Shown here: piece by piece, positions 33,617-42,636 of the stretch | Layout of the letters: each line of letters starts with the position of its first letter | How positions within the stretch are numbered: position 1 is the first letter of the stretch | NCBI RefSeq assembly: GCF_002242805.1 | Contig: NZ_MCGQ01000046.1 | Span: 1 to 64,000 of the forward strand | Length of the DNA stretch: 64,000 nt | From: Streptomyces diastatochromogenes | Lineage (GTDB): Bacteria > Actinomycetota > Actinomycetes > Streptomycetales > Streptomycetaceae | Direction of reading: 5' to 3' | Notes under the pieces: generated by a model | Database searches by the model: none | What the model was told of the DNA's origin: nothing | What the model saw: only the letters and a program-made list of their open reading frames with translations | Translations under genes and position numbers: made by a program

Positions 33617-34837
33617 ATGCGTCGTGGTGGACCTTCGGTGCTCGGAATCGTTCTGGCGGGCGGAGAGGGCAAGCGCCTGATGCCGCTCACCGCGGACCGC
33701 GCCAAACCAGCCGTCACCTTCGGCGGCACCTACCGGCTCGTCGACTTCGTCCTGTCCAACCTCGTCAACGCGGACGTCCTGCGCATCTGCGTGCTGACCC
33801 AGTACAAGTCCCACTCCCTGGACCGGCACATCACCACCACCTGGCGGATGTCCAGCCTGCTCGGCAACTACGTCACCCCGGTCCCGGCCCAGCAGCGCCT
33901 GGGCCCGCGCTGGTACCTGGGCAGCGCCGACGCGCTCCTGCAGTCGCTGAACCTCGTGTACGACGAACAGCCCGAGTACGTGGCCGTGTTCGGCGCCGAC
34001 CACGTCTACCGCATGGACCCGCGGCAGATGCTCCAGCAGCACATCGAGGGCGGCGCGGGCGTGACGGTGGCCGGCATCCGCGTACCCCGCTCGGAGTCCT
34101 CCTCCTTCGGGGTGATCACCCCGGGCTCGGACGGCCGCGGTGTCGAGCGCTTCCTGGAGAAGCCCGCCGACCCGCCCGGCCTGGCGGACGACCCCGAGTG
34201 CGTGTACGCCTCGATGGGCAACTACATCTTCTCCACCAAGGCCCTCATCGAGGCGCTGCAACGCGACGCCGAGGACAGCCAGTCCGTGCACGACATGGGC
34301 GGCTCGATCCTGCCCCAGCTCACCGGCCGCGGCGAGGCACAGCTGTACGACTTCAGCGCCAACCACGTGCCCGGCGAGACCAGCCGCGACCAGGGCTACT
34401 GGCGGGACGTCGGCACCCTCGACGCCTACTACGAGGCGCACATGGACCTGATCGCCGAGCGCCCCGCCTTCAACCTCTACAACCGCCAGTGGCCCATCTA
34501 CACGCACTCCAACCAGCTCTCCCCGGCCCGGTTCAACGCGGGCGGCATGGCGAGCGAGTCCATCATCAGCGCGGGCTGCCTGATCCGCGGTCAGGTGACC
34601 CGGTCCGTGCTGTCGCCGGGCGTACGGGTCGACCCGGGCGCGGTCGTGCAGGGCTCGGTGCTGCACGACAACGTGCACATCGGCCGGGGTGCGGTGGTCC
34701 GCGGTGCGGTCCTGGACAAGAACGTCGAGGTTCCGCCCGGCGCGACGATCGGCGTCAACCCGGAGCGGGACGCGGAGCTGTACACCGTCTCCGAGGGCGG
34801 GGTGATCGCCCTGGGGAAGGGGCAGCGGGTCTCCTGA
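33617..34837 (+). CDS. glgC: Glucose-1-phosphate adenylyltransferase
   Basis: A 406-residue enzyme that forms ADP-glucose from ATP and glucose 1-phosphate for glycogen synthesis. The nucleotidyltransferase signature is VLAGGEGKRLMPLTADRAKP; the sugar-phosphate region is FLEKP. Substrate motifs GSADALLQSLNLVYD and VFGADHVYRMDPRQM are clear. The C-terminal left-handed beta-helix (about 300-406) has isoleucine-patch repeats such as VRVDPGAVVQGSVLHDNVHI. ATG at 33617 follows GAGGGGAGCGGCC. It pairs with the GT4 gene upstream. Confidence 0.96.
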   Translation: MRRGGPSVLGIVLAGGEGKRLMPLTADRAKPAVTFGGTYRLVDFVLSNLVNADVLRICVLTQYKSHSLDRHITTTWRMSSLLGNYVTPVPAQQRLGPRWYLGSADALLQSLNLVYDEQPEYVAVFGADHVYRMDPRQMLQQHIEGGAGVTVAGIRVPRSESSSFGVITPGSDGRGVERFLEKPADPPGLADDPECVYASMGNYIFSTKALIEALQRDAEDSQSVHDMGGSILPQLTGRGEAQLYDFSANHVPGETSRDQGYWRDVGTLDAYYEAHMDLIAERPAFNLYNRQWPIYTHSNQLSPARFNAGGMASESIISAGCLIRGQVTRSVLSPGVRVDPGAVVQGSVLHDNVHIGRGAVVRGAVLDKNVEVPPGATIGVNPERDAELYTVSEGGVIALGKGQRVS

Positions 34838-34971
34838 CCTCCTGTCGGACGCACCGTCAGACGGCTTCCGGGCGCGACGCGTTTCGTATCTTCCTCCCGG
34901 AATGCCGGGGTTCGCATCGTTCGGCCTTCACGATGCAGGCAACGATGTCGAACCTGCGGAGGTCATGCGAC

Positions 34972-37293
34972 ATGAGAGGGACCCGGCGCACGCGGCTGTG
35001 CCTGGCCGGGGTGCTGGCAGCGTCCACGCTGATCGCCACCCCGGCCGCACGGGCCGCCGAGCGTACCGACGGCCGCCTCACCGACCTGGTCAACCCGTTC
35101 ATCGGGAGCCAGAACGAGGGCAACACCTTCCCCGGCGCGGCCGTGCCCTTCGGCATGGTGCAGCTCTCCCCGGACACCGGGCACAACACCGGTTACGACT
35201 ACACACAGAACCGCATCCGCGGCTTCTCGCTGGTCCATCTCTCGGGCGTCGGCTGCCGGATCGGCGGCGACCTGCCCGTGCTGCCCACCACGGGCGAGGT
35301 CACGCAGACGGACTACGCCAAGTACGCGGCGGGCTTCTCGCACACCGACGAGGAGGCGAGCCCCGGCTACTACCGCGTCGGCCTCGACTCCGGCATCCGC
35401 GCCGAGCTGACCGCGTCGAAGCGCACCGGAGTGCAGCGCTTCACCTTCCCGGCCACCGACAAGGCCAACGTCCTGCTGAACGCGGCCCAGTCGCTGCACA
35501 AGGCGGTGAGCAGCGCGGTCGAGATCCTCGACGACCACACCGTGCGCACCGAGATCAGCGGCCACGGCTTCTGCCGTGACACCGGCCCCTACACCGTCTA
35601 CACGATCACCCGCTTCAGCCGGCCCTTCACCGCGTACGGCACCTGGGACGGCGCCACGGTCACCCCGGGCGCGCGCAGCGGAGGCGGCGGCGCCTACGTC
35701 CGCTTCGACGCGACCAAGGACCGTACCGTCGAGGCGACCACCGCCCTGTCGTACGTGGACGCGCGCGGCGCCGCCGTCAACCTGCGCGCCGAGGGCGGCC
35801 GGTCCTTCGACGCCGTACGGGACCGGGCCCGCGAGCAGTGGGAGCGGCGGCTCGCCGCGGTCCGTGTCGAGGGCGGCGAGCCGACCCTGCGCCGCACGTT
35901 CTACTCGTCGCTGTACCGCTCGTTCCTCGCGCCCAACATCGGCAGCGACGCCGACGGCCGCTACACCGGCTGGGACCGCCGCATCCACCGCGCGGAGCGG
36001 TTCACGTACTACCAGAACTGGTCGCTGTGGGACACCTACCGCACCCAGGCCCAGCTCCTGGCCCTGCTCGCGCCCCGCGAGGCGCGCGACATGGCGCTGT
36101 CGGTGGTGAAGGTCGACGAGGACGGCGGCTGGCTGCCCAAGTGGGGCTACGGCCCGGTCGAGACGAACACCATGAGCGGCGACCCGGTCACCCCGTTCCT
36201 GACCACCGCCTACCAGATGGGCCTGCTCAAGGGGTTCGAGGAACGTGCCTACCGGGCGCTGAGGAAGAACGCCGACGGGGTGCCGCCCGCCGGCTACCCG
36301 GGCGTCGGCCGAGAGGCCAACGCCGAGTACATCGCGCACGGCTTCGCGCCCTACGACAAGAGCCACCCGCTCGCCAAGATGGGCGACTCCGACTACCACC
36401 ACGGTGCCTCCGTCACCCTGGAGTACGCCCTCGCCGACGCCGTGCTCGCCCAGATGGCCCGGGGCCTCGGCCACACCGACGACGCGGCCCGCTACGCCGC
36501 CCGGGCGCAGAGCTACCGGACCGTCTTCGACCCCTCCACCGGCTTCTTCCGCGCCCGGGACGTGTCCGGCGCCTTCACCGGCTCGGCCGATCCGGCCCGC
36601 GGCATCGGCTTCCACGAGGGCACCGCCTGGCAGTACCAGTGGCTCGTCCCGCAGGACCTGCCCGGCATGATCGGGCTCATCGGCGGCGACCACGCGGCCA
36701 ACGACCGCCTGGACTCCTTCTTCGCCTACGACCGGCTGCTGGCCGACCCCGAGAAGACCGCCCGTGAGGTGTGGGTGCACGGGGACGCGTACGACTACTA
36801 CAACGCCGACAAGTACAACCCGATGAACGAGCCCGACCTCATCGCGCCCTACACCTACCTGTCCACCGGGCAGCCCTGGAAGACCACGGACGTGGTCCAC
36901 GCGGCGCTGACCCTCTTCACCGACGGACCCACCGGCATGACCGGCAACGACGACCTCGGCACCATGTCCGCCTGGAACGTGCTGTCGTCGATCGGGCTCT
37001 TCCCGATCCAGCCCGGCTACGACACCTGGGGCCTGTCCACCCCGGTCTTCGACCGTGTCGACCTCACCCTGAACCGCCGCTTCTGGCCCGGCGGCCGGCT
37101 GACCGTCACCGCGCCCGGCACCTCGGCGACCGACCGCTACGTCCAGGCCGTCCACGCGGACGGGACACCGCACGCGCGGACCTATCTGACGACGGACGCG
37201 CTGCGCTCCACGCGCACCCTCGCGTTCACGGTCGGCCCGCGCCCGTCCGAGTGGGGTACGTCACCCCAGGCGGCACCACCGGTGCTGAAGTGA
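34972..37293 (+). CDS. GH92 family alpha-1,2-mannosidase (calcium-dependent), secreted
   Basis: A 773-residue enzyme. A signal peptide is visible (LAGVLAASTLIATPAARA, cut before AERTD). GH92 domain features are LVNPFIGSQNEGNTFPGAAV, PFGMVQLSPDTGHNTGYDYT, GYYRVGL and, in the catalytic half, YQNWSLWDTYRTQ, HGDAYDYYNADKYNPMNEPD and TGNDDLGTMSAWNVLSSIGL. GH92 enzymes trim alpha-mannose from high-mannose N-glycans. ATG at 34972 has GGAGG 10 bases upstream; ATG at 34931 is a possible longer start. It is 16 kb from the GH85/GH38 operon and would act outside the cell on the same substrate. Confidence 0.93.
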   Translation: MRGTRRTRLCLAGVLAASTLIATPAARAAERTDGRLTDLVNPFIGSQNEGNTFPGAAVPFGMVQLSPDTGHNTGYDYTQNRIRGFSLVHLSGVGCRIGGDLPVLPTTGEVTQTDYAKYAAGFSHTDEEASPGYYRVGLDSGIRAELTASKRTGVQRFTFPATDKANVLLNAAQSLHKAVSSAVEILDDHTVRTEISGHGFCRDTGPYTVYTITRFSRPFTAYGTWDGATVTPGARSGGGGAYVRFDATKDRTVEATTALSYVDARGAAVNLRAEGGRSFDAVRDRAREQWERRLAAVRVEGGEPTLRRTFYSSLYRSFLAPNIGSDADGRYTGWDRRIHRAERFTYYQNWSLWDTYRTQAQLLALLAPREARDMALSVVKVDEDGGWLPKWGYGPVETNTMSGDPVTPFLTTAYQMGLLKGFEERAYRALRKNADGVPPAGYPGVGREANAEYIAHGFAPYDKSHPLAKMGDSDYHHGASVTLEYALADAVLAQMARGLGHTDDAARYAARAQSYRTVFDPSTGFFRARDVSGAFTGSADPARGIGFHEGTAWQYQWLVPQDLPGMIGLIGGDHAANDRLDSFFAYDRLLADPEKTAREVWVHGDAYDYYNADKYNPMNEPDLIAPYTYLSTGQPWKTTDVVHAALTLFTDGPTGMTGNDDLGTMSAWNVLSSIGLFPIQPGYDTWGLSTPVFDRVDLTLNRRFWPGGRLTVTAPGTSATDRYVQAVHADGTPHARTYLTTDALRSTRTLAFTVGPRPSEWGTSPQAAPPVLK

Positions 37294-37312
37294 CCTCAGG
37301 AGTCTCCTGAAT

Positions 37313-37335
37313 CCCGCCCCTCTCACAGGGGCGGG
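37313..37335 (+). terminator. Hairpin terminator after the GH92 gene
   Basis: CCCGCCCCT at 37313-37321 pairs with AGGGGCGGG at 37327-37335 (9 bp, 5-base loop), followed by CTTAATCTG. It is 20 bases after the stop. Confidence 0.8.
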
Positions 37336-37445
37336 ACTTAATCTGCTGTTAACTGAGCGTAGCCTGATCGTACTTGACCGTAATCGGCTGACGCGCTTTG
37401 ACTGTTTCCCTGCACCTCCACCCGTCGTCGACGCGAGGCAAGCCC

Positions 37446-38777
37446 TTGACTTCCGATCTGCTCGCTCCCCTCGACCTGGCGTTCTGGAACATGGAGTCCG
37501 AACGGCACCCGATGCACCTCGGCGCGCTCGGCGTCTTCACCGCGCACTCGCCCACCGCGGGCGCCCACGCCGCCGACCTGCTCGCCGCGCGGGCCGCCGC
37601 CGTGCCCGGTCTGCGCATGCGCATTCGGGACGTCTGGCAGCCGCTCGCCTTCGGCGGCGCCACTCGCGAGACCGATCCGGACTTCGACCCGCTGAACCAC
37701 GTACGGCTGCACGCCCCGACCGCCGACTTCCACGCGGACGCGGGCCGGCTGATGGAACGCCCGCTGGAGCGCGGCCGGCCGCCGTGGGAGGCGCATGTGC
37801 TGCCCGGCGAGGACGGTGTGTCCTTCGCCGTGCTGTTCAAGTTCCACCACGCCCTCGCCGACGGGCTGCGCGCGCTCAAGCTCGCCGCCGGCGTCCTGGA
37901 CCCGGTCGACCTGCCCGAGCGCGGCCCCCGCGCCATCGAGCCGCCGCGCACCCTGCTCTCCGACGTGCGCCGGCTGCCCGCACGCGTCCCCGAGCTGGTC
38001 AAGGGCACCCTCTCCGACGTGGGCAGGGCCCTCGACATCGGCGCCTCGCTGGCCCGCTCCACCCTCGGCATGCGCCCCTCGTCCGCGCTGACCTCCGCGC
38101 CCAGCGGCACCCGCCGCACCGCCGGGGTCGTCCTGGACATCGACGACGTCCACCGGGTCCGCAAGAGCGTCGGCGGCACGGTGAACGACGTGCTGATCGC
38201 CGTCGTCGCCGGCGCCCTGCGCCGCTGGCTGGACGAACGCGGCGACGGCAGCGCGGGCGTCGCCCCCCGCGCCCTCATCCCGGTCTCCCGGCGCCGCCCG
38301 CGCGCCGCCCACCCACAGGGCAACCGGCTCTCCGGGTACCTGATACGGCTTCCGGTGGACGACCCCGATCCGCTCCGTCGGCTCGACACCGTGCGCACGG
38401 CGATGGTCCGCAACAAGGACGCGGGCCCCAACCGGGGCGCCGGCGCGGTCGCCCTGCTCGCCGATCATGTGCCCGCGCTCGGCCACCGGCTCGGCGGGCC
38501 GCTGGTCGGGCAGGCCGCGCGGCTCTGGTTCGACATCCTGGTCACCAGCGTGCCGCTGCCGGGGCTCGGGCTGAAGCTCGGCGGGCACCAGCTCACCGAG
38601 GTGTTCCCCTTCGCCCCGCTCGCCCCCGGCCAGTCCCTGGCGGTCGCGATCTCCACGTATCGCGGCCGCGTGCACTACGGGCTCGTCGCCGACGCGCGGG
38701 CCGTGCCGGACCTCGACGTGTTCGCGCGGGCGGTGTCGGACGAGGTGGAGACGTTGCTGTCCGTCTGCGAGCACTGA
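37446..38777 (+). CDS. Wax ester synthase/diacylglycerol acyltransferase (WS/DGAT)
   Basis: A 443-residue acyltransferase that esterifies diacylglycerol or fatty alcohols with acyl-CoA, making triacylglycerol or wax. The catalytic HHxxxDG motif is HHALADG at residues 134-140. The N-terminal LTSDLLAPLDLAFWNMESER with HPMHLGAL and the C-terminal NVxxS-like region (DILVTSVPLPG) fit the family. Start TTG at 37446 is inferred from homology with a weak GAGG site; the frame opens earlier, at 37398. Streptomyces coelicolor has a homologous TAG-forming enzyme (SCO0958, from memory). It is followed by a terminator. Confidence 0.88.
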   Translation: MTSDLLAPLDLAFWNMESERHPMHLGALGVFTAHSPTAGAHAADLLAARAAAVPGLRMRIRDVWQPLAFGGATRETDPDFDPLNHVRLHAPTADFHADAGRLMERPLERGRPPWEAHVLPGEDGVSFAVLFKFHHALADGLRALKLAAGVLDPVDLPERGPRAIEPPRTLLSDVRRLPARVPELVKGTLSDVGRALDIGASLARSTLGMRPSSALTSAPSGTRRTAGVVLDIDDVHRVRKSVGGTVNDVLIAVVAGALRRWLDERGDGSAGVAPRALIPVSRRRPRAAHPQGNRLSGYLIRLPVDDPDPLRRLDTVRTAMVRNKDAGPNRGAGAVALLADHVPALGHRLGGPLVGQAARLWFDILVTSVPLPGLGLKLGGHQLTEVFPFAPLAPGQSLAVAISTYRGRVHYGLVADARAVPDLDVFARAVSDEVETLLSVCEH

Positions 38778-38779
38778 GC

Positions 38780-38798
38780 ACCCGGCCTCCGGCCGGGT
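38780..38798 (+). terminator. Hairpin terminator after the WS/DGAT gene
   Basis: ACCCGGCC-TCC-GGCCGGGT at 38780-38798 starts directly after the stop codon. A further inverted repeat (CCACCCGCACC at 38807-38817 with GGTGCGGGTGG at 38850-38860) lies just downstream. Confidence 0.8.
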
Positions 38799-38980
38799 AT
38801 GGGGTCCCACCCGCACCACCCGCACCACCCGTGCGGCTCTCGTCGCCGGGGTGCGGGTGGCCCCGGTGGGGCTGCTCGGAACCGCGTTTGGTGGTATGGC
38901 ACCCTGCTCCGTAAAATTCCCCGTTCGAAAGCGGGCGCGAGTCGGAGCGCTGCGCGGGTGATCAGGGAAGCGGCAGCGCG

Positions 38981-40474
38981 ATGACGGTGACAGAGGACGG
39001 CCCCACGGCCACGGACGAGGTCGTGTACGGCCCCGGCATCGACCCGGAGCGCCTGGCCGTCTGCCTCAGCGTGCTCGATGAGCTGGACACGCTGGAGGTC
39101 GACCACCCCGACGCCATCGCGGTGCGCCGGGCCACGGCCGGCATCTACCGCACGGTCAAGCAGCGCCGCCGCCAGGAGCGCCGGGCCGCCAAGACCGCCC
39201 ACGACAAGGCGGTCACCGAGGCCACCGCGACCGGCTCCGCCCAGCGCATCGACGACGAGACCGAGGGCATCCTGCCGTCGTCCGTCACCGAGGCCGGCAA
39301 GATCGCGGGGATACTCCAGCGCCCGCGCTCCTGCTACACCTGCAAGACGCGGTACGTGGAAGTCGACTACTTCTACCACCAGCTCTGTCCCGACTGCGCC
39401 GGTCTGAACCGCGCCAAGCGCGACGCCCGCGTCGACCTCACCGGCAAGCGCGCCCTGCTCACCGGCGGCCGCGCCAAGATCGGCATGTACATCGCGCTGC
39501 GCCTGCTCCGCGACGGCGCGCACACGACCATCACCACGCGCTTCCCCAAGGACGCCATCCGCCGCTTCAAGGCGATGGAGGACTCGGCCGAGTGGCTGCA
39601 CCGCCTTGAGGTCGTCGGCATCGACCTGCGTGACCCGGCGCAGGCCGTGGCCCTCGCCGACCAGGTCACCGCGGCGGGTCCGCTCGACATCCTGATCAAC
39701 AACGCGACGCAGACCGTGCGCCGCCTGCCCAGCGCGTACGCGGCCCTGGTCGAGGGCGAGAGCGCCCCGCTGCCCGCCGGGGAACTCCCCGCCCACCACG
39801 TGATCGGTGCCTTCAACTCCGGCGCGGTCGACGGCATCGCCGCGCTGCCCATCGGCACCAGCGGCCTGGACGCCCAGAAGGTCGCCGACCTCGCGCTCGT
39901 CGCGGGCAACGCCAGCGTCGCCCGGCACCTCGACGGCACCGCCATCGACGCGGGCGGCCTCGTCCCCGACGTCGTCGACACCAACACCTGGGTGCAGACC
40001 ATCGACCAGATCTCCCCGGTGGAGCTGCTCGAGACCCAGCTGTGCAACTACACGTCGCCGTTCATCCTGATCAGCGCTCTGCGCCCGGCCATGGCCGACG
40101 CGGCGAAGAAGGCGGTCAGCGGGCGCTCGTACGTCGTCAACGTCTCGGCGATGGAAGGCGTCTTCGGCCGCGGCTACAAGGGTGCCGGGCACCCGAACAC
40201 CAACGCCGCTAAGGCTGCCATGAACATGGTCACGCGGACCAGCGCCGAGGAGATGTTCCAGACCGACGGCATCCTGATGACCTCCGTCGACACCGGCTGG
40301 ATCACCGACGAGCGTCCCCACTTCGACAAGCTGCGCCTGGCCGAGGCCGGCTTCCACGCGCCGCTCGACCTGGTGGACGGCGCGGCCCGCGTCTACGACC
40401 CTGTCGTGCGCGGCGAGCAGGGCGAGGACGTGTACGGCGTCTTCCTGAAGGACTACGTGCCCGGCAAGTGGTGA
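38981..40474 (+). CDS. SDR-family oxidoreductase with N-terminal cysteine (zinc-ribbon-like) module
   Basis: A 497-residue protein. Residues 1-110 are helical and charged. Residues 113-145 carry CYTCKTRYVEV and a second pair in LCPDCAGLNRAKRD, a CxxC-CxxC module like a zinc ribbon. A Rossmann SDR domain follows: KRALLTGGRAKIGMYIALRL, then DILINNATQTVRRL, VVNVSAMEGVFGRGYKG and NTNAAKAAMNMVTRT. The usual catalytic YxxxK is replaced by NxxxK (NAAKAA), so oxidoreductase activity is not certain. ATG at 38981 follows GGGAAGCGGCAGCGCG. Function unknown; it stands alone. Confidence 0.75.
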   Translation: MTVTEDGPTATDEVVYGPGIDPERLAVCLSVLDELDTLEVDHPDAIAVRRATAGIYRTVKQRRRQERRAAKTAHDKAVTEATATGSAQRIDDETEGILPSSVTEAGKIAGILQRPRSCYTCKTRYVEVDYFYHQLCPDCAGLNRAKRDARVDLTGKRALLTGGRAKIGMYIALRLLRDGAHTTITTRFPKDAIRRFKAMEDSAEWLHRLEVVGIDLRDPAQAVALADQVTAAGPLDILINNATQTVRRLPSAYAALVEGESAPLPAGELPAHHVIGAFNSGAVDGIAALPIGTSGLDAQKVADLALVAGNASVARHLDGTAIDAGGLVPDVVDTNTWVQTIDQISPVELLETQLCNYTSPFILISALRPAMADAAKKAVSGRSYVVNVSAMEGVFGRGYKGAGHPNTNAAKAAMNMVTRTSAEEMFQTDGILMTSVDTGWITDERPHFDKLRLAEAGFHAPLDLVDGAARVYDPVVRGEQGEDVYGVFLKDYVPGKW

Positions 40475-40636
40475 ACCGGGGTCGGAAAACCGGTGGTCCG
40501 ACGGGCCGCCGGTGATCTACCCTCCCAGAGTCGTGCCGGGGTGCCCGGTGCGCAGGCGACGCGTTCTTCGTGGTTGAAATCCTCTTGCAGACCCCAGCGG
40601 GACTGCGGCCCTTCGGGGGCCGGCTCGCGCCGCCGC

Positions 40637-41437
40637 CTAGACCTCGGGCACCCCACGCAGACGTTCGTGCACGGCGTACGCCCCGGCCCCGGAAGCGGCC
40701 CGCACCCGCGTCCCGCCGTCCACCAGCAGATCCGCCCCCGTGATCCACTCGGCCGCGTCCGAGACCAGCCACACCACGGCGCGTGCGACGTCCTCCGGCT
40801 CCCCGATCCGCCCGAGCGGCAGTCCCGCGGCCACCTCCGCCTCGCCCGGCTCCCACACGAACCGTGCCATCTCCGTGCGGACGAGCCCGGGGGAGACGGA
40901 GTTGACCCGCACCCGGGGCGCGAGTTCCCCCGCGAGCTGCTGGGTGAGATGCAGGAGGGCCGCCTTCGTGGTGCCGTACGCGCCCACGCGGGGCCCCACA
41001 TGCGCGGCACCCTCCGTGCACACGTTGACGACGGCTCCGCCGTGTTCCCGCATCCAGCCCCGCCAGGCGCACTGCACCAGCCGCAGCGGTGCCTCGACGT
41101 TGACCGCGAACGCCTCCCGCCAGGCCTGGGCGCCGGCCTCCATCAGCGGCCCGTACGGCCGGTTGGTCGCCGCGTTGTTGACGAGGACGTCCAGCCGCCC
41201 GAACTCGCGCAGCACCAGATCCGTCAGCTCCTCGGGATGCCCCTGGTCGGCCACGCTCCCGGCCAGCCCGATCCCGCCCAGCTCGGCGGCCGTGCGCCGG
41301 ACCTCGCCCGCGTCCCGCGCGGTCACACACACGAGCGCCCCGGCTTCGGCGAGCGCCCCGGCGACGGCACGTCCGATCCCACGTGTCCCACCGGTGACGA
41401 CTGCCGCCCTGCCCGTGAGCCCGGACGACGTGGTCAT
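40637..41437 (-). CDS. SDR family oxidoreductase
   Basis: A 266-residue classical short-chain dehydrogenase. The cofactor loop is VVTGGTRGIGRAVAGAL, NNAATNRPYG is present, and the active site has YGTTK. The position 13 residues before the tyrosine, normally the catalytic serine, is threonine (VNVCTEGAA). The C-terminal part has LVSDAAEWITGADLLVDGG. Substrate unknown; it could reduce a ketone or serve as an acyl reductase. ATG at 41437. Confidence 0.88.
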   Translation of the reverse strand: MTTSSGLTGRAAVVTGGTRGIGRAVAGALAEAGALVCVTARDAGEVRRTAAELGGIGLAGSVADQGHPEELTDLVLREFGRLDVLVNNAATNRPYGPLMEAGAQAWREAFAVNVEAPLRLVQCAWRGWMREHGGAVVNVCTEGAAHVGPRVGAYGTTKAALLHLTQQLAGELAPRVRVNSVSPGLVRTEMARFVWEPGEAEVAAGLPLGRIGEPEDVARAVVWLVSDAAEWITGADLLVDGGTRVRAASGAGAYAVHERLRGVPEV

Positions 41438-41592
41438 CTCCGTACCGTCTCATGACGGCCCGTCAGAAACCAGGGGTGCGCACCGAAGGGGCGCGGGGCT
41501 GTGTCGATGTGCGGCTCCGCCGCGTGGGCGCGACCAGCCACGACGACGCAGCGGACAACCGACGGCCCGTTGTGGCCCCCGCGGCGCAGCGC

Positions 41593-41991
41593 TTACGCGC
41601 CGAGTCGGGAGTGCCGGGCCGCGATCAGCTCCAGTACGGTGCGCCAGTCCTCCAGCACCCCGGCGTCGAAGCCCGCGGTGCGGCCCTCCTCGGCGGCCTG
41701 GCGCAGCCGCAGCAGATCGTCGTCGGCGGGACCGGTGGGGTGGGAGGCCCCGCGCACCAGCCGGAACACCCGCTCGCCGAGCAGCGGGCGTACCGCGGCG
41801 GCCGCGCTGCGGGCCCGCCCGGCCTCGTCGCCCGGGCTCAGCACCGGCCCGATGCCGTGGACCAGCCCCGCCACCTGGAGCTCCTTGTCGGCGGGGCGGC
41901 TGCGGCGCAGCAGCGCGGCGGTTCGCAGCGCGTGCTGGTGCCGGCCGGCATTCAGCAGATCCATCAGCTCCTCGACACTGCGCAGCTCCAT
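41593..41991 (-). CDS. Degenerate HD-domain (PhnZ/MIOX-like) protein
   Basis: A 132-residue protein. RHQHALRTAALLRRSRPADK and ELQVAGLVHGIGPVL align with the HALQTA...LVHDIGHLL signature of HD-domain dioxygenases/phosphohydrolases such as PhnZ, but the aspartate of the HD pair is glycine here (HG). The C-terminal DAGVLEDWRTVLELIAARHS also fits that group. Loss of a metal ligand suggests it is inactive or has a changed metal site. Start ATG at 41991. Confidence 0.62.
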   Translation of the reverse strand: MELRSVEELMDLLNAGRHQHALRTAALLRRSRPADKELQVAGLVHGIGPVLSPGDEAGRARSAAAAVRPLLGERVFRLVRGASHPTGPADDDLLRLRQAAEEGRTAGFDAGVLEDWRTVLELIAARHSRLGA

Positions 41992-42244
41992 GCGTCAGTC
42001 CTTCCGGGAGACGGCCGTTGCCCTCCGCCACCAGATCATGGCGAGCTTGCGGCCCGGCCAACGGCACCTGAACTGCGCCGCATGTCCGCCGAGTGGGTGA
42101 ATCGCTCCGACGGCCGGGTGATGCACTTTATGACAAATAGACCCATATTGGGGGGCATTGAGAGGGCGAATGACGTCCGATAGTTACACCTTGTTTGCAC
42201 TCCCTATCGAGCGGACCTCCGCTCATTTGGTTAATCTGGAGGGC

Positions 42245-42403
42245 ATGGACAGCAGTACGGGGTCCCACCCACACCCCACGTCCGAACCGGCGCCACCGCG
42301 TCCGACTGGCCTTGTATCCAGACCCGAGCGGGCGACGAGTGCCGGAGCGCAGGCTGTCCGGCAGGCCCCGAGGGTGACCCGACACATAAGGAGTGCGCGG
42401 TGA
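42245..42403 (+). CDS. Small ORF coupled to the next small ORF (unrecognised)
   Basis: A 52-residue frame from ATG at 42245 (GGAGGGC directly upstream), reading MDSSTGSHPHPTSEPAPPRP to RQAPRVTRHIRSAR. Its TGA overlaps the GTG start of the next frame by three bases (GTGA), which supports real translation. It is basic and lacks a membrane segment. I do not recognise it; it could also be a leader peptide. Confidence 0.45.
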   Translation: MDSSTGSHPHPTSEPAPPRPTGLVSRPERATSAGAQAVRQAPRVTRHIRSAR

Positions 42404-42573
42404 CACCGGAGAAGACGAATCGCGACGAACGCCCCAAGGAACGCACGGAGCGCGGCCGCCGGCGGCCCGGAGAACTGGGCAGCCTCGACGTGTGGGCCCG
42501 CTCCGCCCCGATCCGCCTCGCGGGTTACGAGGACGACCTCGCCGAACCCCACATCCTGCCCAGCGTCGACTGA
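42400..42573 (+). CDS. Small conserved-looking protein of unknown function
   Basis: A 57-residue frame with a good ribosome site (AAGGAG six bases before the GTG). The C-terminal block LGSLDVWARSAPIRLAGYED with DLAEPHILPSVD looks like a family I associate with Streptomyces, though I cannot name it. The N-terminus is rich in Arg, Lys and Glu. It is the second frame of a coupled pair, and a GNAT gene follows at 42637. Confidence 0.6.
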   Translation: MTPEKTNRDERPKERTERGRRRPGELGSLDVWARSAPIRLAGYEDDLAEPHILPSVD

Positions 42574-42636
42574 CCCTCCGGGGCCGGACCGCCGCGATCG
42601 CCGCAGACATGGGCGTGACCTGCCAGACTCACGCCC

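Noticed and set aside
34963..37173. A 736-residue minus-strand frame opposite the GH92 gene
   Set aside because: Antisense of GH92, with no ribosome site and no recognisable motif.
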